A stretch of DNA of 60,480 nucleotides from Mariniphaga sp964540165 (GTDB lineage: Bacteria; Bacteroidota; Bacteroidia; Bacteroidales; Prolixibacteraceae), in the NCBI GenBank assembly GCA_964540165.1, contig CAZILU010000003.1:1-60480 (forward strand), given 5' to 3'. A program made the position numbers and the translations under genes. The notes under the pieces are model-generated. The model searched no databases and was not told the DNA's origin. It saw only the letters and a list, made by a program, of their open reading frames with translations. Shown here one piece after another: positions 59,571 to 60,480 of this stretch. Within the stretch, counting starts at the first letter, position 1. Every line of letters starts with the position of its first letter.

Positions 59571-60480
59571 ATGAATATCTTCAAAAAGATTTTAAACGGC
59601 ATAATAACCCTGGTTCTGACCGGATCGATTCTCCTGTTATCTGATTTGAACAACCGGGTTAAAAAGAGCTCGGAGGCAGATCGCTCTCCGGCAGAGGCAG
59701 GAGTCTATGCCCAATCCGGGAGGCAGTACCGGATGGGACTCACCTATTTCGGTCCCGACAAAACCTTCGACCTGACCGAGGAGGGGCTGTTCGACGGATT
59801 ACGCAGCCTGGGATTTGTGCGCGACAGCAATCTGAAGGTCATCGCGCAGCATGCCAACGGGGAGATGGCCAATCTGCAGCCGATCCACCTCAACATGGAC
59901 AACCTGGATATCGACCTGGTGGTGGTCACCTCCACTCCGGGCATCACCGCGGCAATCTCAACCGTAAAAAAGCGGCCAATCGTCTTTACCATGTCGTACA
60001 CTCCGCTGGAAGCCGGTGCCGGCAGCTCCTACACCGATCATCTTCCCAACATTACGGGTGTGGGCTCCTTCCCGCCGGTGGAGAAGACCATGGATTTCAT
60101 CTGCGATGTCATTCCCGGCACCCGCCGCATCGGCACCCTCTACAACTCCTCTGAGATCAACTCCGTAAAGGTGGTCAGTCAGGCTCGCGAATATCTGAAA
60201 ACAAAGTCGATTGAGCTGGTCGAGACCACCGTTACCAATACCTCCGAAGTATTCCAGGCAGTCAGCGCTTTAGCCATGCGCTCCATCGATGCTCTCTGGA
60301 TCACCGGCGACAACACGGCCTTGCAGGCTTTTCACGGGATCGTCAGGGTGAGTCGCGACAACCGCATCCCTCTCATCATCAACGATAACGAGTTTGTAAA
60401 AGATGGAGCATTGGCGGCGGTAGGTATCAGCTGGTACGACACCGGCCACCGGTCGGCCGAATACGTTGCCCGCGTGCTGA
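59571..60480 (+). CDS. ABC_sub_bind (TrpX-like) substrate-binding protein, partial
   Basis: The frame is open to the window end, with at least 303 residues. An N-terminal hydrophobic anchor (NGIITLVLTGSILLL) is followed by RMGLTYFGPDKTFDLTEEGLFDGLRSLGF and DLVVVTSTPGITAAI, typical of the ABC_sub_bind family, which binds amino acids or related ligands. No permease is seen so far; the usual partner genes may lie beyond the edge. It begins 12 bp after the acetolactate decarboxylase gene. GC content rises visibly in this gene compared with earlier ones. Confidence 0.85.
   Translation, partial: MNIFKKILNGIITLVLTGSILLLSDLNNRVKKSSEADRSPAEAGVYAQSGRQYRMGLTYFGPDKTFDLTEEGLFDGLRSLGFVRDSNLKVIAQHANGEMANLQPIHLNMDNLDIDLVVVTSTPGITAAISTVKKRPIVFTMSYTPLEAGAGSSYTDHLPNITGVGSFPPVEKTMDFICDVIPGTRRIGTLYNSSEINSVKVVSQAREYLKTKSIELVETTVTNTSEVFQAVSALAMRSIDALWITGDNTALQAFHGIVRVSRDNRIPLIINDNEFVKDGALAAVGISWYDTGHRSAEYVARVL

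Overview
The window reads as chromosomal DNA of a Bacteroidota bacterium, probably from the Bacteroidales/Marinilabiliales side. The reasons are the gene content (Bacteroidota-type PurM, a DUF6913-like gene before dapA, the mreBCD-PBP2-rodA block, several Tat-exported Gfo/Idh/MocA oxidoreductases with a sulfatase and a DUF1080 protein), the lack of Shine-Dalgarno motifs, and repeated matches to the Bacteroidota promoter TTTG-N18-20-TAnnTTTG. There is no rRNA, tRNA, CRISPR array or transposase. One 43-base N run (47453-47495) shows that the sequence is a scaffolded assembly.

Layout. 1-7.5 kb: a carbohydrate-type cluster (DoxX, two Gfo/Idh/MocA enzymes, a LacI regulator with a near-consensus promoter and a 16-bp palindrome), a Ca/Na antiporter, an SDR and a DUF1080 protein. 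7.9-15.4 kb: ligA broken by one in-frame TAA, DUF6913-like/dapA, a lipoprotein sulfatase with HEAT repeats, and a third Gfo/Idh/MocA enzyme. 15.5-29.6 kb: housekeeping genes (Nudix, LolC/E-like permease, flippase-like protein, rsmA, mgtE, MacB-like permease, purH, mreB, mreC, mreD, mrdA, rodA). 29.6-39.6 kb: a decayed P-loop gene fragment, tandem leader repeats, a PfkB-family protein lacking the catalytic Asp, ppk2, NDH-2, ric, an envelope-related minus-strand run, a PIG-L deacetylase and fabI. 39.8-50.9 kb: a structured leader ahead of an aspartokinase-like gene, metY and metA (acetyl-type, Glu111), then elbB, tatD, tcdA, an RRM/cold-shock pair, purM, prfA, DUF4126 and pyrF. 51-60.5 kb: a Tat-exported SQR-like flavoprotein, then a plus-strand signalling operon that runs off the window.

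Two things stand out. First, the operon at 52.67-60.48 kb is a partner-switching module: a STAS-kinase fusion, an NMT1/THI5-like binding protein, a sensor PP2C phosphatase, a HATPase anti-sigma kinase and a STAS antagonist. It is linked to an exported acetolactate decarboxylase and an ABC_sub_bind protein, which suggests ligand sensing outside the cell feeding a phospho-switch inside. Second, a repeated leader of about 125 nt carries tiny ORFs (M-T/S-I-L-D-T-N-E type, then MRVPSGRENEMKP type). It lies directly upstream of, and on the same strand as, at least three unrelated genes (DUF1080, the PfkB-like gene, elbB), with a diverged copy before a fourth. The stop of each tiny ORF is followed within 2-5 nt by the next start codon, as expected for translational coupling.
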